Part shown: positions 43,176 through 56,455 of the stretch, piece after piece
How the letters are laid out: the number at the start of each line of letters is the position of its first letter
How positions within the stretch are numbered: the first letter of the stretch is position 1
Assembly (NCBI GenBank): GCA_947650285.1
Contig: CANTFL010000122.1
Coordinates: forward strand, 186,001-250,000
Source: Hyaloperonospora brassicae
Taxonomy: Eukaryota; Oomycota; Peronosporomycetes; Peronosporales; Peronosporaceae
Length of the DNA stretch: 64,000 nucleotides
Direction: 5' to 3'
The notes under the pieces: generated by a model
Database searches by the model: none
Told to the model about the DNA's origin: nothing
The model's input: only the letters and a program-made list of their open reading frames with translations
Position numbers and translations under genes: made by a program

Positions 43176-45728
43176 TCACCGCTTGCCCCTGCTAAAGAGC
43201 ACGGGGAAGTTCAAGCGACTCGGGACGGCAATGGAGAAGCACAAGAGGAACGCGAGTCCTAGCGCCTGGACAAAGTACAGCAGACTCTGGTCGAACGGGA
43301 ACGCCTGGTCGAAGTAGCCCAAGAGCGCAAAGAGCGCGGGCGCCGCTGCGCTTGCGACAAAGTGCGCCACGTACCGCACGCGTTGGGAAGCGCGGTGCAC
43401 TGCCAGCCGTCGGTCCACCACGACCGAGTTGTCCAAGAGCGCCATGATCCCGTGCAGCGCCACGCCTGCAAGCAGCTGCTTGAGCGCAAGCACTGCGACC
43501 ACCAGCACATACGCAAACGGCAGCACGTCCACCTTGAAGCGATGCAGCAGCGGGAAGCAGCCGAGGATCGGCACTTGGACGAGCAACCCAATGCGCAGCG
43601 TGGCCAGCGGCGTCATGACGTTCCGCGCAGACGAGCAGATGAACGCAGCCGCTGTTTGGCCGAGCAGAACCGCCAGCGACAACGAGGCCAGCGAGCCCGA
43701 CACGAGCAGCGTGATAGACGACACGGTCGAGCGCAACGACGGCGGCTCAGCGTGCACGCCCTCGTCAGGTGCAGTCGCGTTGTGCTTGAAGAACCACAGC
43801 GGGAGCATCTCGTCGAAACTCAGCTGCACCAGCGACCAGAAGAAGTACAGCAGCAGAACCAGACACGTCAGCGGCTCGCGCGTGATCGCGAGTTCAGGCG
43901 TGGCCAAAGGTGCGGGGTTTGCTGACGGTCGAGCTGCTTTCACGGGCTTTTTCGCCAGCGACTGGTACGTCCCGGACGTTGCAGCGCTGCTGCTGCGAGC
44001 AACGGCTTCAGTCTTGGGCGAGACGGTGGACTGCGAGACAACGACCACTGAGATCTCTGGCTCCTGGTCCTCCACGTCTTCGACGCCTTGCAACCCGTAC
44101 TCCGAGCAGTCAAAGAACGCCTCTTCGTCGCTGCCGTCGTCGTCACTTATGATGGAGTGGCCAGTACTGGTCTGCGAGCGGCCAACGCTGAGGCGCCGCG
44201 ATCGCGGAGTGCCGACGATTTCGATCGTGCGTTCCAGCGGCGCAGTCGTCCGCTTGAGCAACGCGTCCAGCGAGCGTTCCTGTGCGCTCTTACCAATCTC
44301 CACGCCATTGCGTCCCCCGTAGCGTTGCGGCAGACTGTCGACGCCGATGAGCGCAATCAAATCTCGAGTGGCGCTCTCCGTGGACAGAAACGACACTTTG
44401 TCCGCTGTGCGCTTCGCCAGATGCGGCCGGATGCGCTTCATGACCTGCGAGAACCATACGGGCGCATTGAGCACTGCAAGGACTTGCAGGCGGTTCGGCA
44501 GCTCGCGCTGCAACGTCTTGATCACTGCACAGACGCCGTCCACGGCGCGTACGTCGGCGTCGCCGAGCGAGAGGCCGTCGAGGTCCACGACGTAGACGAT
44601 CTTTTGTGTCGACGTGCGCAGCAACATTTCCTGCGCAAAGGCCATGAAGAAGTGGTAATGGTCGCGCAGGTCCGACGTCGTGTAGCCCGCAGCATTGAGT
44701 TTGTCCATGTTGACTCGGCCCACAAAGTCCCACACGACCAGGTGGCCGTCCGACGTGTAGCCGTGATAGTAGTGCGGCAGAATGCGGCGGATGAGTCGAA
44801 AGTGCGGCTGCGGCGTTGCCAGCATCGTGATGGCCGCCATCTTGGTCGGCGACGCCATGGCCTTCTTGATCCCCAAGCTCATGGCCGTCCGTCCAAAGGC
44901 CTCGTCAAACACCGACTTGACGTGCGCAAGCGTCGGGCCCAGCGGACTCCCACCGTCACTGCTGCACGTGCTGCTCGTGATGGCACTCGTCGACGAGCGC
45001 AGCGCCGCCGGTGCGTCGCTCGGGCCCTGCGGCATAAAGTTCAGAAACTCGTCGTCGTCTTCCGCGAGCTGCGTGTACGACGTCGTCCGGCCCCGCAGCC
45101 GCAGCGCCACGAGCATGACGGTCACTGCAATCCACGCGAGGATCGACACGGCGCCAAAGGGGTAGACATACAGCGCCGCGTCCCGTGCTGCCAAGTCGTC
45201 GTCTTCGTCTTCCGAGCGCTTGGACAGTCTCGTGCCGAGCGTAATCAACGCAAACGTCCCCGCAGCGCCGAGGCCAGCGCCGAGTGCTTTCGCCACGAGC
45301 GCCAACTTTGTCTGTCGACTGCCGCAGATGTTGTCGACCTCAATGAGCGCCACGGGCGACGCGCCGCTGCTGAGCCCCGTGGCGAACCGGACGAGCGACA
45401 TGGCTACAAGGCTCTTGCACAGGAGCAGGCTGAAGAACCCCGCGCCAGTGACCGCCAACCCCCACAGAATGACACCTTTGCTGCTCTGGAGCGACCGCGC
45501 GGCGTTGATCCAGAAGCTGCAGCTGAGCGCGTGGCCGAGGAAGCCCGAGCCCGAGAGGATGGCCGTGTAGAAGCCGAGACGGGCGAACGACGTGTCGGGG
45601 TAGAAGTGCAGCGCTACCATTGGCGCGAGCACGAGCACGACGCTCTGCGACAGGTACTCGATGATGGCGCAGGCGGTGAGGAACAACAGACGCGCGCTGA
45701 CGCCTTCGCAGCAGGTGAAACACGTCAT
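43176..45728 (-). CDS. MFS transporter with an internal SEC14/CRAL-TRIO domain
   Basis: Intronless, 850 aa from the ATG at 45728; the frame is open further up but reads a low-complexity His/Ala/Thr leader. Residues about 12-215 give six membrane helices of a major-facilitator half (LFLTACAIIEYLSQSVVLVL, FATGLSSGASPVALIEVDNI). A central loop of about 400 residues follows. Within it, about 305-473 match a CRAL-TRIO/SEC14 lipid-binding fold: HLVVWDFVGRVNMDKL, KIVYVVDLDGLSLGDADV, LAVLNAPVWFSQVMKRIRPH and GVDSLPQRYGG. A Ser- and acid-rich linker comes next. The second half (about 635-840) holds six more helices, starting with FDEMLPLWFF, a motif of the ZIF1/YCR023c-like MFS branch. Inference: a transporter whose activity or cargo is coupled to a lipid ligand. 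The single uninterrupted frame argues against an annotation-made fusion. Confidence 0.87.
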   Translation of the reverse strand: MTCFTCCEGVSARLLFLTACAIIEYLSQSVVLVLAPMVALHFYPDTSFARLGFYTAILSGSGFLGHALSCSFWINAARSLQSSKGVILWGLAVTGAGFFSLLLCKSLVAMSLVRFATGLSSGASPVALIEVDNICGSRQTKLALVAKALGAGLGAAGTFALITLGTRLSKRSEDEDDDLAARDAALYVYPFGAVSILAWIAVTVMLVALRLRGRTTSYTQLAEDDDEFLNFMPQGPSDAPAALRSSTSAITSSTCSSDGGSPLGPTLAHVKSVFDEAFGRTAMSLGIKKAMASPTKMAAITMLATPQPHFRLIRRILPHYYHGYTSDGHLVVWDFVGRVNMDKLNAAGYTTSDLRDHYHFFMAFAQEMLLRTSTQKIVYVVDLDGLSLGDADVRAVDGVCAVIKTLQRELPNRLQVLAVLNAPVWFSQVMKRIRPHLAKRTADKVSFLSTESATRDLIALIGVDSLPQRYGGRNGVEIGKSAQERSLDALLKRTTAPLERTIEIVGTPRSRRLSVGRSQTSTGHSIISDDDGSDEEAFFDCSEYGLQGVEDVEDQEPEISVVVVSQSTVSPKTEAVARSSSAATSGTYQSLAKKPVKAARPSANPAPLATPELAITREPLTCLVLLLYFFWSLVQLSFDEMLPLWFFKHNATAPDEGVHAEPPSLRSTVSSITLLVSGSLASLSLAVLLGQTAAAFICSSARNVMTPLATLRIGLLVQVPILGCFPLLHRFKVDVLPFAYVLVVAVLALKQLLAGVALHGIMALLDNSVVVDRRLAVHRASQRVRYVAHFVASAAAPALFALLGYFDQAFPFDQSLLYFVQALGLAFLLCFSIAVPSRLNFPVLFSRGKR

Positions 45729-46338
45729 TGGAGCGACGCCAAGAGGACGCAGACCGAGAGTCGGAGCTGCTGCTGATGCTGCTGCGTGTGTGTGTGTGGC
45801 AGCGTCGCTGGTCGTGTGCGGGCGAGGCGGGCGGCAGACAGATCGATGGATGGAGAGGTCGACACCGATGGCGGCTACAAAGGCGTCCGCGCGGGCGTGA
45901 GAGTGGTAAGTTATTTTTGTTATCTTACTGTGGGTGGTGACGTCGGTCGACGCTGCGGGTGGGTGGAACACACCCTTTCGAGCCGAAGCAGGGGATGGAT
46001 ACCGGTAATCGACGGCTAGCTACCGTTTCTAAATTCGCTCGTTCAACATGTGGTGCACACAACACGCACGCAGTCGCGTCACGCCCCTCTGCTGTCCGTC
46101 ATCACGACCGAATCCTGGACCAATTGCGTCACGTGGGACACGTCTGTACCACGCAGAAGCGGCTCGTGCAGCGGAATAAACAGTCGCATCCGATACTGTC
46201 GACACAACGACACACCACACGTGCGTACGTACGTACATGTCGGAAAATACAATTGCCATTCCATCCCGCGACGTCGCAAGTCCAGCGCGCTACACTGAAC
46301 TGCCACGCGCACTTGCTTTGTCTCACTACCGACGCTCT
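45729..46338. other. Promoter/leader of the MFS-SEC14 gene and 3' flank of the ankyrin-PH gene
   Basis: 610 bp. Contains a GTGTGTGTGTG tract near 45785, a short GTAC repeat near 46222-46236, and no recognisable core promoter element. Overlapping short frames have no domain. Confidence 0.5.
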
Positions 46339-47790
46339 CTATAGCTGCAGCTCTCCTGCCAAGTCGCTGCTCCGACGGCCGTCTTCTTCGTCGACTGCAA
46401 TTTCCTGATTGCTCTGGCGTGAACGCGGCTGAGGGACTTTGCTGTCTGGTAGCAGCACCGTCCCGGACGCAACCTCTGGGCCAGTGGTGGCCTCGGGCTC
46501 ACTCCCGCTCACAATGCTGACATTTGAGCTCGCTCGACCGTGTTCGCCCGTGTGCAGATGTGGTGCCGCTGCCACGGACGGGACCTGATCACCAGCGTCG
46601 ACCGGATGCGGAGACGCAAAGCGCACTGCCGCCGATCGGCCACCTGTCTCACCGGCTGCAGCTCGTTCAAGCAAGTCGGGCGGTGCTTCGTCCTCCTCCG
46701 ACATCCTGTACACCGTAGAAAGCTGTGCTGGTGCGCCTGCAGGTTGGTCAAACGTACCACCAGCCGTTGCAACCGGAAGGCCATGTTCTGGTGTAACACC
46801 GAGTTTCTGCTGCTGTTGCAGCTCACTTGACCCTTGTCGCTGTTGCTCCTGTTCTCGCAGCACTGTTGAGCGCAGGTTCTCGACCAGCTCTTGCGGCCAG
46901 TAGTACAGCTCGCCGCTCTGGGACTCGATGAGCGACGACCGGTTCACGGACGACCGGGCCTCGCGCGGGTCAAAGTTGGTGCTCTGGAGCACGCGCCGCC
47001 ACTGGGTCAGGTTGTTCAAGCTGTCGGCGGCAAAGACGTAGTGCAGCGTCCGGACGTCGTCCAAGCTCATGGTCTTTTTGCATATCGGCGAGCGCGTGAA
47101 CTTCTCGCGCTTCACGCGGTGGCACATGACGGGTTTGTCAAAGACAAACGCGTAGTTGCGCTGGAGCCACGAGTAGCTGTCCGTCGACGGGAACTGCGTC
47201 ATGCGAGCAGCTTCGTCAATGAGCATAACCACAAGCGGACGGAGGTCGCCTGGCTGGCGGAAGACGCAGAGCTCCGTCGACGTGCGCTGTTTGTTGCAGG
47301 CCACGACGACGCCCCAGCGCTTGTTCCAGCGGAACTTCCCGCGGAGGAACAGCCACCCGGCGTGGACTTTCATGGCGTTGAGCAGCACCGCGCCAACAGC
47401 TTTCCGGCGCTTCTGACGCGCAATGTCCAGCGGCATAAAGCCCTTGCGGTTCACGGCGTAGGGGTCAGCGCCCGCTTCCAGCAGCGTCTCGACGACCAGC
47501 GGGTCCCGGTTCGTCTTGGCGGCATAGTGGAGGGCCGTGTTCTTGAGCTTCGTGTCGTCCACGGCGTTCACGTCGGCACCGGCGGCAATGAGCTCCGAGA
47601 CAATGGGCTCGTTGCAGCGGCACGCCGCGGCCTCCATGAGCGGCGTCGTGCCTTTGCGGTGGTGCTTGAGGTTGAGGAGGTTGCGCGCGACGGCAGCAGA
47701 GTCCTCAATGAGCTCTCGGACTTTGACTTCGTCGCCAGATCGCGCAAACTTCCAGAGCATGTGGAAGTCGTTGCTGTGTGGAGTCGGCAT
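46339..47790 (-). CDS. Ankyrin-PH protein, paralogue of the ankyrin-PH-RING gene
   Basis: Intronless, 483 aa from the ATG at 47790 (MPTPHSNDFHMLWKFARSGD). Ankyrin repeats cover about residues 8-145 (GTTPLMEAAACRCNEPIVSE, NTALHYAAKTNRDPLVVETL, GFMPLDIARQKRRKA). A PH-like domain follows (HAGWLFLRGKFRWNKRWGVV ... HYVFAADSLNNLTQWRRVLQ, about 148-285). The C-terminal 190 residues are Gln/Ser/Glu-rich and disordered, with no RING. Order and wording of both domains match the gene at 10377-11810 (GWL-LR, W-KRW, ACN-KRST-ELCVFR), so the two are paralogues about 35 kb apart that differ in the C-terminal effector part. Inference: a membrane-associated adaptor. The frame is open 48 codons upstream from a TTG, which I reject as a start. 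Confidence 0.85.
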   Translation of the reverse strand: MPTPHSNDFHMLWKFARSGDEVKVRELIEDSAAVARNLLNLKHHRKGTTPLMEAAACRCNEPIVSELIAAGADVNAVDDTKLKNTALHYAAKTNRDPLVVETLLEAGADPYAVNRKGFMPLDIARQKRRKAVGAVLLNAMKVHAGWLFLRGKFRWNKRWGVVVACNKQRTSTELCVFRQPGDLRPLVVMLIDEAARMTQFPSTDSYSWLQRNYAFVFDKPVMCHRVKREKFTRSPICKKTMSLDDVRTLHYVFAADSLNNLTQWRRVLQSTNFDPREARSSVNRSSLIESQSGELYYWPQELVENLRSTVLREQEQQRQGSSELQQQQKLGVTPEHGLPVATAGGTFDQPAGAPAQLSTVYRMSEEDEAPPDLLERAAAGETGGRSAAVRFASPHPVDAGDQVPSVAAAPHLHTGEHGRASSNVSIVSGSEPEATTGPEVASGTVLLPDSKVPQPRSRQSNQEIAVDEEDGRRSSDLAGELQL

Positions 47791-48764
47791 ATTGGCTGCT
47801 GTTTGCTGCTGCTGGTGGTGGCGGTGGTAATGGGCAGACCGATGGAGCGAGAGAGGAAGACGAGAAGCGGGTGGCAGGGAGACGGGAGATTCGATAGTGG
47901 CAGTCCTTTGGCCGCCGCGGCGAGCGCGGGACAAGTCGGTGGGCCACTCTACTATTGCTGCGCAATGGTGGACGCGCTCGGTTAGCGGCTATATCCAGCG
48001 GCTTTCGTGTGATAGGCGACTTGTTCTTCCACGTGGTACAAAGTTAGACTGTCGATTCGCACCTATTACTGCGACTGACTGTCATCACGCGGCACTCCCT
48101 GCGATGAGTTGCTGTACCTGCACTTCTTGTTCTTGGTACGGACTGACGTTCACTTGGCACAAATGAAGGCGTCCGACTTCTCACCCACTACAACTGCTCG
48201 TCGAAAGTAGCGACAAAAACGTGGGATGCTGATTCAGGAGACGACGAACCCGTTCTCTCTCGTATGCCGACATGATCCTACTAACAGTCACTTCATCTGC
48301 GGCGGTGAACACTGGCAGCGAAACTTGGCCGTTCACGGGCGTCGGACATGGACTGAACGTTCTTCTTCCATCGGCCGCAATGCTGAGCGCTTTCTCGCAG
48401 TCCTTCCACTTCGATGTGTATGAAATCGTCCACATTCTTTTTTGTCTCAATTATGTATGTAGCAAGCACTTTTTTCGTCCGCCGTGATGCACTGTTCAGA
48501 CAGAGAAGTCCAGTCCAGTGGTGACAAAAAAGCGTCGTTCGCACACCGAAAAAAGCAGGAGTAGTCTGTATAGCACAAACACGAGATACCAATTTGGGAC
48601 GAGTGTCTTGCGGCGGCGGCGGCTACGGCGGCAACAATTGTGTCTGCAACGTCTGCAGCATCTGTATACCTAATTGCACAATGTCCGTACACGACCTTCA
48701 AAGTAAAAACACGGTCCACATTCGTTTATCACATCGTCCTTTTATTTTGACAACGTTACTTTAC
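47791..48764. other. Ankyrin-PH promoter and polyubiquitin 3' flank
   Basis: 974 bp. Short overlapping frames only (longest about 99 codons); no domain, RNA or repeat recognised. T-rich tracts near 48437 and 48740 may belong to the polyubiquitin 3' UTR on the minus strand. Confidence 0.5.
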
Positions 48765-50985
<2,221 letters not shown>

Positions 50986-51876
50986 TTACAAGTCGGGTAG
51001 ACCGTCCATTTGGGGCTGACTCGGCGTCACTGTCTTCGTCGTAAAGTACACGAATCCCTGCAGTGTAGCGACCAACAAGTTGTACAACACAAAGAACTTG
51101 GTCCAGCCCGCGTACTCGTACGTCTGGGCACACAACACGGCAAAGAACAGAACGGTCGCAGCGCGGCCAATGTAGTTGCCCAGGAACGGCAAGTACATCT
51201 CGACGCTCACGCCATTTACCACCGACTTGAGGTCGTACATAATAATCGCGGTACCTGCCAGATGCACAGGAATGCTGCATGTGAGCCCCCTTCTTCTTCG
51301 AGCTCTCCCTCTAACAACACAGTGAGCAACTTACCGAACGCCATCGTGTACAACCCCAGCGACACTACAAACAATCATCAGACCACAGGTACATCATGAG
51401 CACATGTACGATCCCACACACTACCAGCCTATCCACGCGGCAAAGTGCTCACCCGAAGCGTATGTGAAGTGAATGAGCATGCCGAAGCCCTGGACGATCG
51501 TAAACACCGCGGCCAGCGTGTACAGGCCACTAAAGACAATGTCCACCAAGACTCCTTGGTCGCCTCTGCTCTCCTCGCTTTGGCCACCGCCCCATCCATT
51601 GCCAGCACTTCCACTGTAGCCACCATGGGGATCGTACTGAGGCACAGCATATGGATGAACACTCGGAGCGGCATATGGCATCTTGTGCGGCGGCGGCTGC
51701 TTCTGCACGTGTGGGCGGCCCGTCTGACTCGGCCCTTGCGTCTCCTGCTTCTCTTCTTCGTCGCCCGCATCCACGAGCGGATTGTACATGGCGTGACAGC
51801 CATTGGCGTTGCCCAACGGCACGCGCGGGGCGTCGTCCACGAGCGGCTGCTCGAGCGCTTGGGCCGGGCCGTCCAT
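50986..51876 (-). CDS. Four-helix membrane protein, COPI-associated (TVP15-like)
   Basis: Exons from the 5' end: 51876..51453, 51364..51335 and 51254..50986; 240 aa. The first about 110 residues are cytosolic, Pro/Gln/Gly-rich (HPYAVPQYDPHGGYSG). Then four hydrophobic helices: VDIVFSGLYTLAAVFTIVQG, VSLGLYTMAFGTAIIMYDL, a third around LPFLGNYIGRAATVLFFAVL, and a fourth ending LLVATLQGFVYF. The order helix, YxMAFG-type helix, FLGNYIGR-type helix resembles the COPI-associated/TVP15 Golgi family; that assignment is from memory of the pattern and moderate. Exon 2 is only 30 nt; it is required to keep the frame and completes the second helix. Confidence 0.72.
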
Positions 51877-52038
51877 ACTGTCAAAGGCAAGTGAACGGGG
51901 TGATGGACTGATGAATTAATTGTGAGAGGTTTTGTGCGTGTTAGGTGTTTTTTCGTCGAAACGTCTCAGGTACCCACGAGCGAATCAGAAGCGAGCGAGC
52001 TTCCCCTTAGCGACATGTGCGCGTAGCTTCTCGCTCGC

Positions 52039-53334
52039 TCACGGGCGCGCGGCAGACGGGGCAATGCCGTTCAGCTGCTCGAGCGCGAGCATGAGCGCGT
52101 GCGTCCCCAAGCGGCCGTGGCCTTGGGCCTTCACCGCCACGTACAGCTGGTTCGCGAGCGCGAGGCCAGGAAGAGCGAGGTTCATACTGCTTGACAACAA
52201 CGGAACACGAGACAGTGGCAATAGCGTCAATACAACCCCCGAGTCGAACACCCGCGTGCGTGCGCTGCTATGCTCGTGTCGTACCTCGCGGCCTCTTTCA
52301 GCGCGATGCCCATGTCCTTGACAAAGTGCTCGACAAAGAAGCCCGGGTCGAAGTTGCGCTTGGCGATGCGCGGGCCAAGATTGCTGACCGACCACGAGCC
52401 TGCAGCCCCTGCGCTCACGGCGCGAATGACTTTCTCCGCGTCCAAGCCGCTCTTGTGCGCATAGAGAAGACCCTCGACGACGCCGATCATGTTCGTGGCG
52501 ATCAGGATCTGGTTGACCATTTTCGTGTGCTGGCCAGCGCCAGCTCCGCCCATGTGGCAGATGTTCTTGCCCATGAGCTGGAACAGCGGCCGCGTTGACT
52601 CGACAGTGGCCGTGTCTCCCCCGACCATAATGGACAGCGTGGCCTCACGTGCACCCACGTCGCCGCCTGAAACAGGGGCGTCCAGACTCGAGACGCCCTT
52701 TTGCTTGGCCGTCTCGTAGATCTCCTTGGCTAGTGACGGTTCGCTAGTGGTCATGTCAACAATGACGCCTCCTGCCTTGATCGACGACAACACGCCTTGC
52801 TCCGGGTCCAAGAACACCTTGCGAACGTCGCTCGGGTAGCCCACAATGCCAAACACAATGTCTAGTGCAACCATAAACAAGCACGTCCAGCAATGAGCTC
52901 TGTCAGCAGCAGAAAAGTCGCACTTGTGGTGCGACGCACGACACAAGTTTCGACGCACCGGACACCTTTGCCACTTCGGCGGGGGAGCTGGCAACCTGCG
53001 CGCCTTCCTTCACCAGGTCTTTGCACTTGGCGGGTGTGCGGTTGAACACCGTCACGTCATAGCCGTGTTTCTAATCTCGGTCCACGAGTCAGTCCACGAG
53101 TCAGTCGAGAGCTTCCGATGTGTCCTGTGCCCCATCGAAAGTAGCTGAGCTATGCTGGACGAGTACCTACCAGGATATGACCGACCATGCTCGCGCCCAT
53201 GACGCCCGTTCCGATCCATCCAACTCTAGATCCAGTCACAACGTCCGTCCGTTATGTTGTAGCGCTCACACCATTGACAAGACCCGCATTGCAATGGACG
53301 AGATGCTGCACCTGGGCTTGACAGCGACGACCAT
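52039..53334 (-). CDS. 3-hydroxyisobutyrate dehydrogenase-family oxidoreductase, copy A
   Basis: NAD(P)-dependent beta-hydroxyacid dehydrogenase (3-hydroxyisobutyrate dehydrogenase or 2-hydroxy-3-oxopropionate reductase type). Exons from the 5' end: 53334..53270, 53225..53171, 53070..52959, 52861..52285, 52186..52039; 318 aa. The Rossmann motif [12 protein letters not shown] lies near residue 25, FNRTPAKC follows, then [18 protein letters not shown], the substrate loop [20 protein letters not shown], the catalytic lysine in [20 protein letters not shown], and the C-terminal [20 protein letters not shown]. The start at 53334 adds an amphipathic Val/Arg-rich leader that could target mitochondria; a start at the last ATG of exon 1 would give a cytosolic form. 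A direct repeat (ACGAGTCAGTCC) lies in intron 2. Tandem with copy B. Confidence 0.9.
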
Positions 53335-55046
53335 CTTTCGAGGTGCGTTCGGTCGACTTTTTTGTCCTGGGGCTCTGGGAAGATTCGCGGTCGAGCGAGC
53401 TACTATTCGAAGCGATTGACCGGGACGCCCTAGCCTGCAATTTGCAGATTACGACTCAGCTCAAGAGGCGGTCCGTGTCTCCTGCAACTTCAACTGGCGT
53501 GGGAATCCGCTTTAGCTCACGGTATACCGGTCAGAGCGAATCTTACTGGTAGAAATTCGAGGTGTGTGCGGGAATCCCGAGCGACCGTCGTACTGGAACG
53601 GGGGACCCTGTTTCATGTATTTGACACTACTTTCGATGCCATTGTGAGGATCAGCGTAGCCTGTATTCTTTTTCACGACGATCGTAGCAAAGAATAGGCA
53701 TCGGAATGACCGAAGCGGGTGATCGATCATATGCGAATCTTGCAGTCGATGGGGAGTATTCGACAGTAGTTGACGCTCGTTGGCTCAAATAGACCATGAC
53801 GTTACGTTAGTCAACAAAAAGCACCAAATAGTGTCCGACGCGCGCCACCAATGGCGAGCAACAAGTTGGCATACACTTTGGTTGCTCGAACATCATTGAA
53901 GTTGCTTGCAAAAAAGGTCGCATGAAAAGACTGTAATCTTACTGAGTACATATCTTTTGCCATCCAACGAAGCGCTACGTTTCGTTGCATCCGCTTTCTA
54001 CTACATAACGGCGTTAACGAGGTTTTGATGCATCTGACTAGTACTATCATCAACGTGGATCGCTGAACACGACATCCGTGTGAGCGAAGCGTGCCCCGTG
54101 ACACAGAGCTTTTCATTCTCATGCCTACAGATTTGATGATGTTGTGTACTGATGAGGCTTCTACGATTGTTCAGGTAGTCTGCAAACAGGCAAGAACTGT
54201 CAGATCAAAGCACGGCTTCCGCAAAGATCTCAGGTACACGAAATAGAGGAGGAGCCGTGTCTCGTACCTCTACACACGTGCCAAACCTATCCAGGAGCCT
54301 GCAGATACAGTACCTTGTGGGCAATCTGAAGATCAGAAACCTTGAGGTTCATTATCTGTCTAATGTTGATCCACTTCGACTTGTTGGAATCTTGGCGATC
54401 GTTCAGTCGCTTAGGCTGTTTTTTGACTGATTGCGTTCACCCAACTCTTTGAATGCAAAGTGCACACGAACCGAAAAGCTGCAACCTCCGCTAGTTAGTT
54501 AACTCTCCATCACTTCTGGTCATTACTTGTCAAAGAGAGTACTGCAGTTAGCTGGCTGCAACAAGCTATAAGGAGCACCTGGACGATTCATCCTACTGGC
54601 CTTCATTCCTGAGCTATCGATAGATACCTGCGAGAGATCCCGTCGTGCCAAACATCATTCAAAACAATGACTACCACGACATGAGTTCCATTGCCAACAC
54701 ACAATCACGAATAAGCCATATCCCATATCTCTACGATGATGTGCCAAGTTGATCAGCACTTGTTGCCAACGCACGTTCTCGATAAACAGCGACCAAACGT
54801 CTCTACTGCAGCACTTCTACGTACAACAAACGTTTTGTTTGTCATGGACATCCGACACCAACACCGACAACGACCACTGAAATGCCCAGCGATCGAAACA
54901 CAAACAGACACTGACGCATCGGCAGAAGATACTGTAACTTCTTACTGATAAAAATGAGGCCGTCAAGTATTCCGCATCGAACCAAGAAACCGATTCGGGC
55001 GGCGCTCGACTGAGTCCCCACTCACGCGCGTCAGTCGACTGGAAAG
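53335..55046. other. Spacer between tandem dehydrogenase genes
   Basis: About 1.7 kb, A/T-richer than the genes. Short frames only (none over 110 codons) without motifs. It includes the promoter of copy A and the 3' flank of copy B. I see no mobile-element ends. Confidence 0.5.
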
Positions 55047-56364
55047 CTACACCACCTCCACGTTGTCGACTTTCTCGGGATAAATACCTGAAACAGCATA
55101 CCGCAACCCGGGTTAGTCGAGGCACTAGCCACCACAAGCTGTCTCATCCTAACGTCGTACCGTTCAATTGCTCCAGTGCAATCATCAATGCTTGCGTCCC
55201 CAAACGACCGTGACCTTGCGCCTACACACGCAATCAGCGCCGTAAGCCCCCAGACAACTGCAGTCGAACTTGACATGACGTAGACATACCTTCACAGCAA
55301 CATAGAGCTGATGTGCCAGCGAAAGACCGGGGAGGGACAGGTTCATCCTGCAACAGCAATAGCAACACTAGCCCAGTGAATCTCCATCGACACAATGAAT
55401 TGCAGAAAGTGACAGCGCAGCCTACTTCTTTGCTTCTTTGAGAGCAATGCCCATGTCCTTGAGGAAATGATCAACGAAGAAGCCAGGATCGAAGTCTCGT
55501 TTGACGATGCGCGAGCCCATATTTGAGACTGACCACGAACCTGCCGCGCCCGCGCTCACGACCCGAATAGCTTCTTCGATATCCAGTCCACTCTTCCTTG
55601 CATACAAAAGGCCTTCGACAACTCCTATCATATTCGTCGCGATCAATATTTGGTTCATCATTTTCGTGTGCTGGCCTGCTCCAGCATGTCCCATGTGGCG
55701 AACCGTCTTGCCCATTACGCTGAGAAATGGCATTGTGACGTAGACAGGATCAACGTCTCCGCCAACCATAATGGACAGCGTTGCATCGCGAGCACCAACA
55801 TCGCCTCCCGACACGGGAGCATCGAGAGTGGAAATACCCCTCAGCTTGGCTGCGTCATAGATCTTCTTTGCCAGTGCAGGTTCACTGGTCGTCATGTCCA
55901 CGATAATACCGCCAGCCTTCATTCGCGAGAGCAAACCCGAGTCCGGGTCAAGCACGACCGACTTGACATCGCTCGGATAGCCGACCATGATAAACACGAT
56001 GTCTGGACATGAACATGGAAAAAGGTGAGCCTCAGATACGCCACATTGTAGTAGGGCGACGACAAGACCAACCGGCGTTTTGGGCTACTTCAGCTGGTGA
56101 ACCTGCGACTCTTGCCCCCTTTTCTCGTAGCTCGTCGCATTTTGAGAGCGTTCGGTTATACACAGTGACTTCGTAGCCGTGGTTCTTTAGATTCAGTAGC
56201 AACGAGTAATGAGTGCACTAGCTCGTCTCCAACACACTATGCCACGAACAACCTACCATCAAATGGCCGCACATGCTCGCACCCATGATACCTGTTCCGA
56301 TCCAGCCCACACTGTAAGACAACAGTCGTACATCAATCAGGGGGCTCACACACACAAATGTCAT
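55047..56364 (-). CDS. 3-hydroxyisobutyrate dehydrogenase-family oxidoreductase, copy B
   Basis: Paralogue of copy A. Exons from the 5' end: possible 56364..56354, then 56311..56257, 56184..56073, 56002..55426, 55347..55290, 55221..55161, 55087..55047; about 304 aa. Motifs: [94 protein letters not shown]. The exons of 55, 112 and 577 nt are identical in length to those of copy A, but the last 148-nt exon of A corresponds to three small exons here. The donor at 56072 is the weak GTTGGT. The start is uncertain: the 11-nt first exon (ATGACATTTGT) keeps frame and parallels the end of exon 1 in A, but upstream sequence reaches the 3' end of the neighbouring gene. Confidence 0.82.
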
Positions 56365-56455
56365 ACCAAGCGCGTACCGAATTTTGACGCGCGACACAGA
56401 CACGAGGTCAAGCGGTTGTGCTTGAAACAGTGCTGCAATTGAAACACGAACAGCA

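Noticed and set aside
44088..45776. 562-codon plus-strand frame
   Set aside because: Antisense of the MFS-SEC14 gene; Arg-rich composition without domains.
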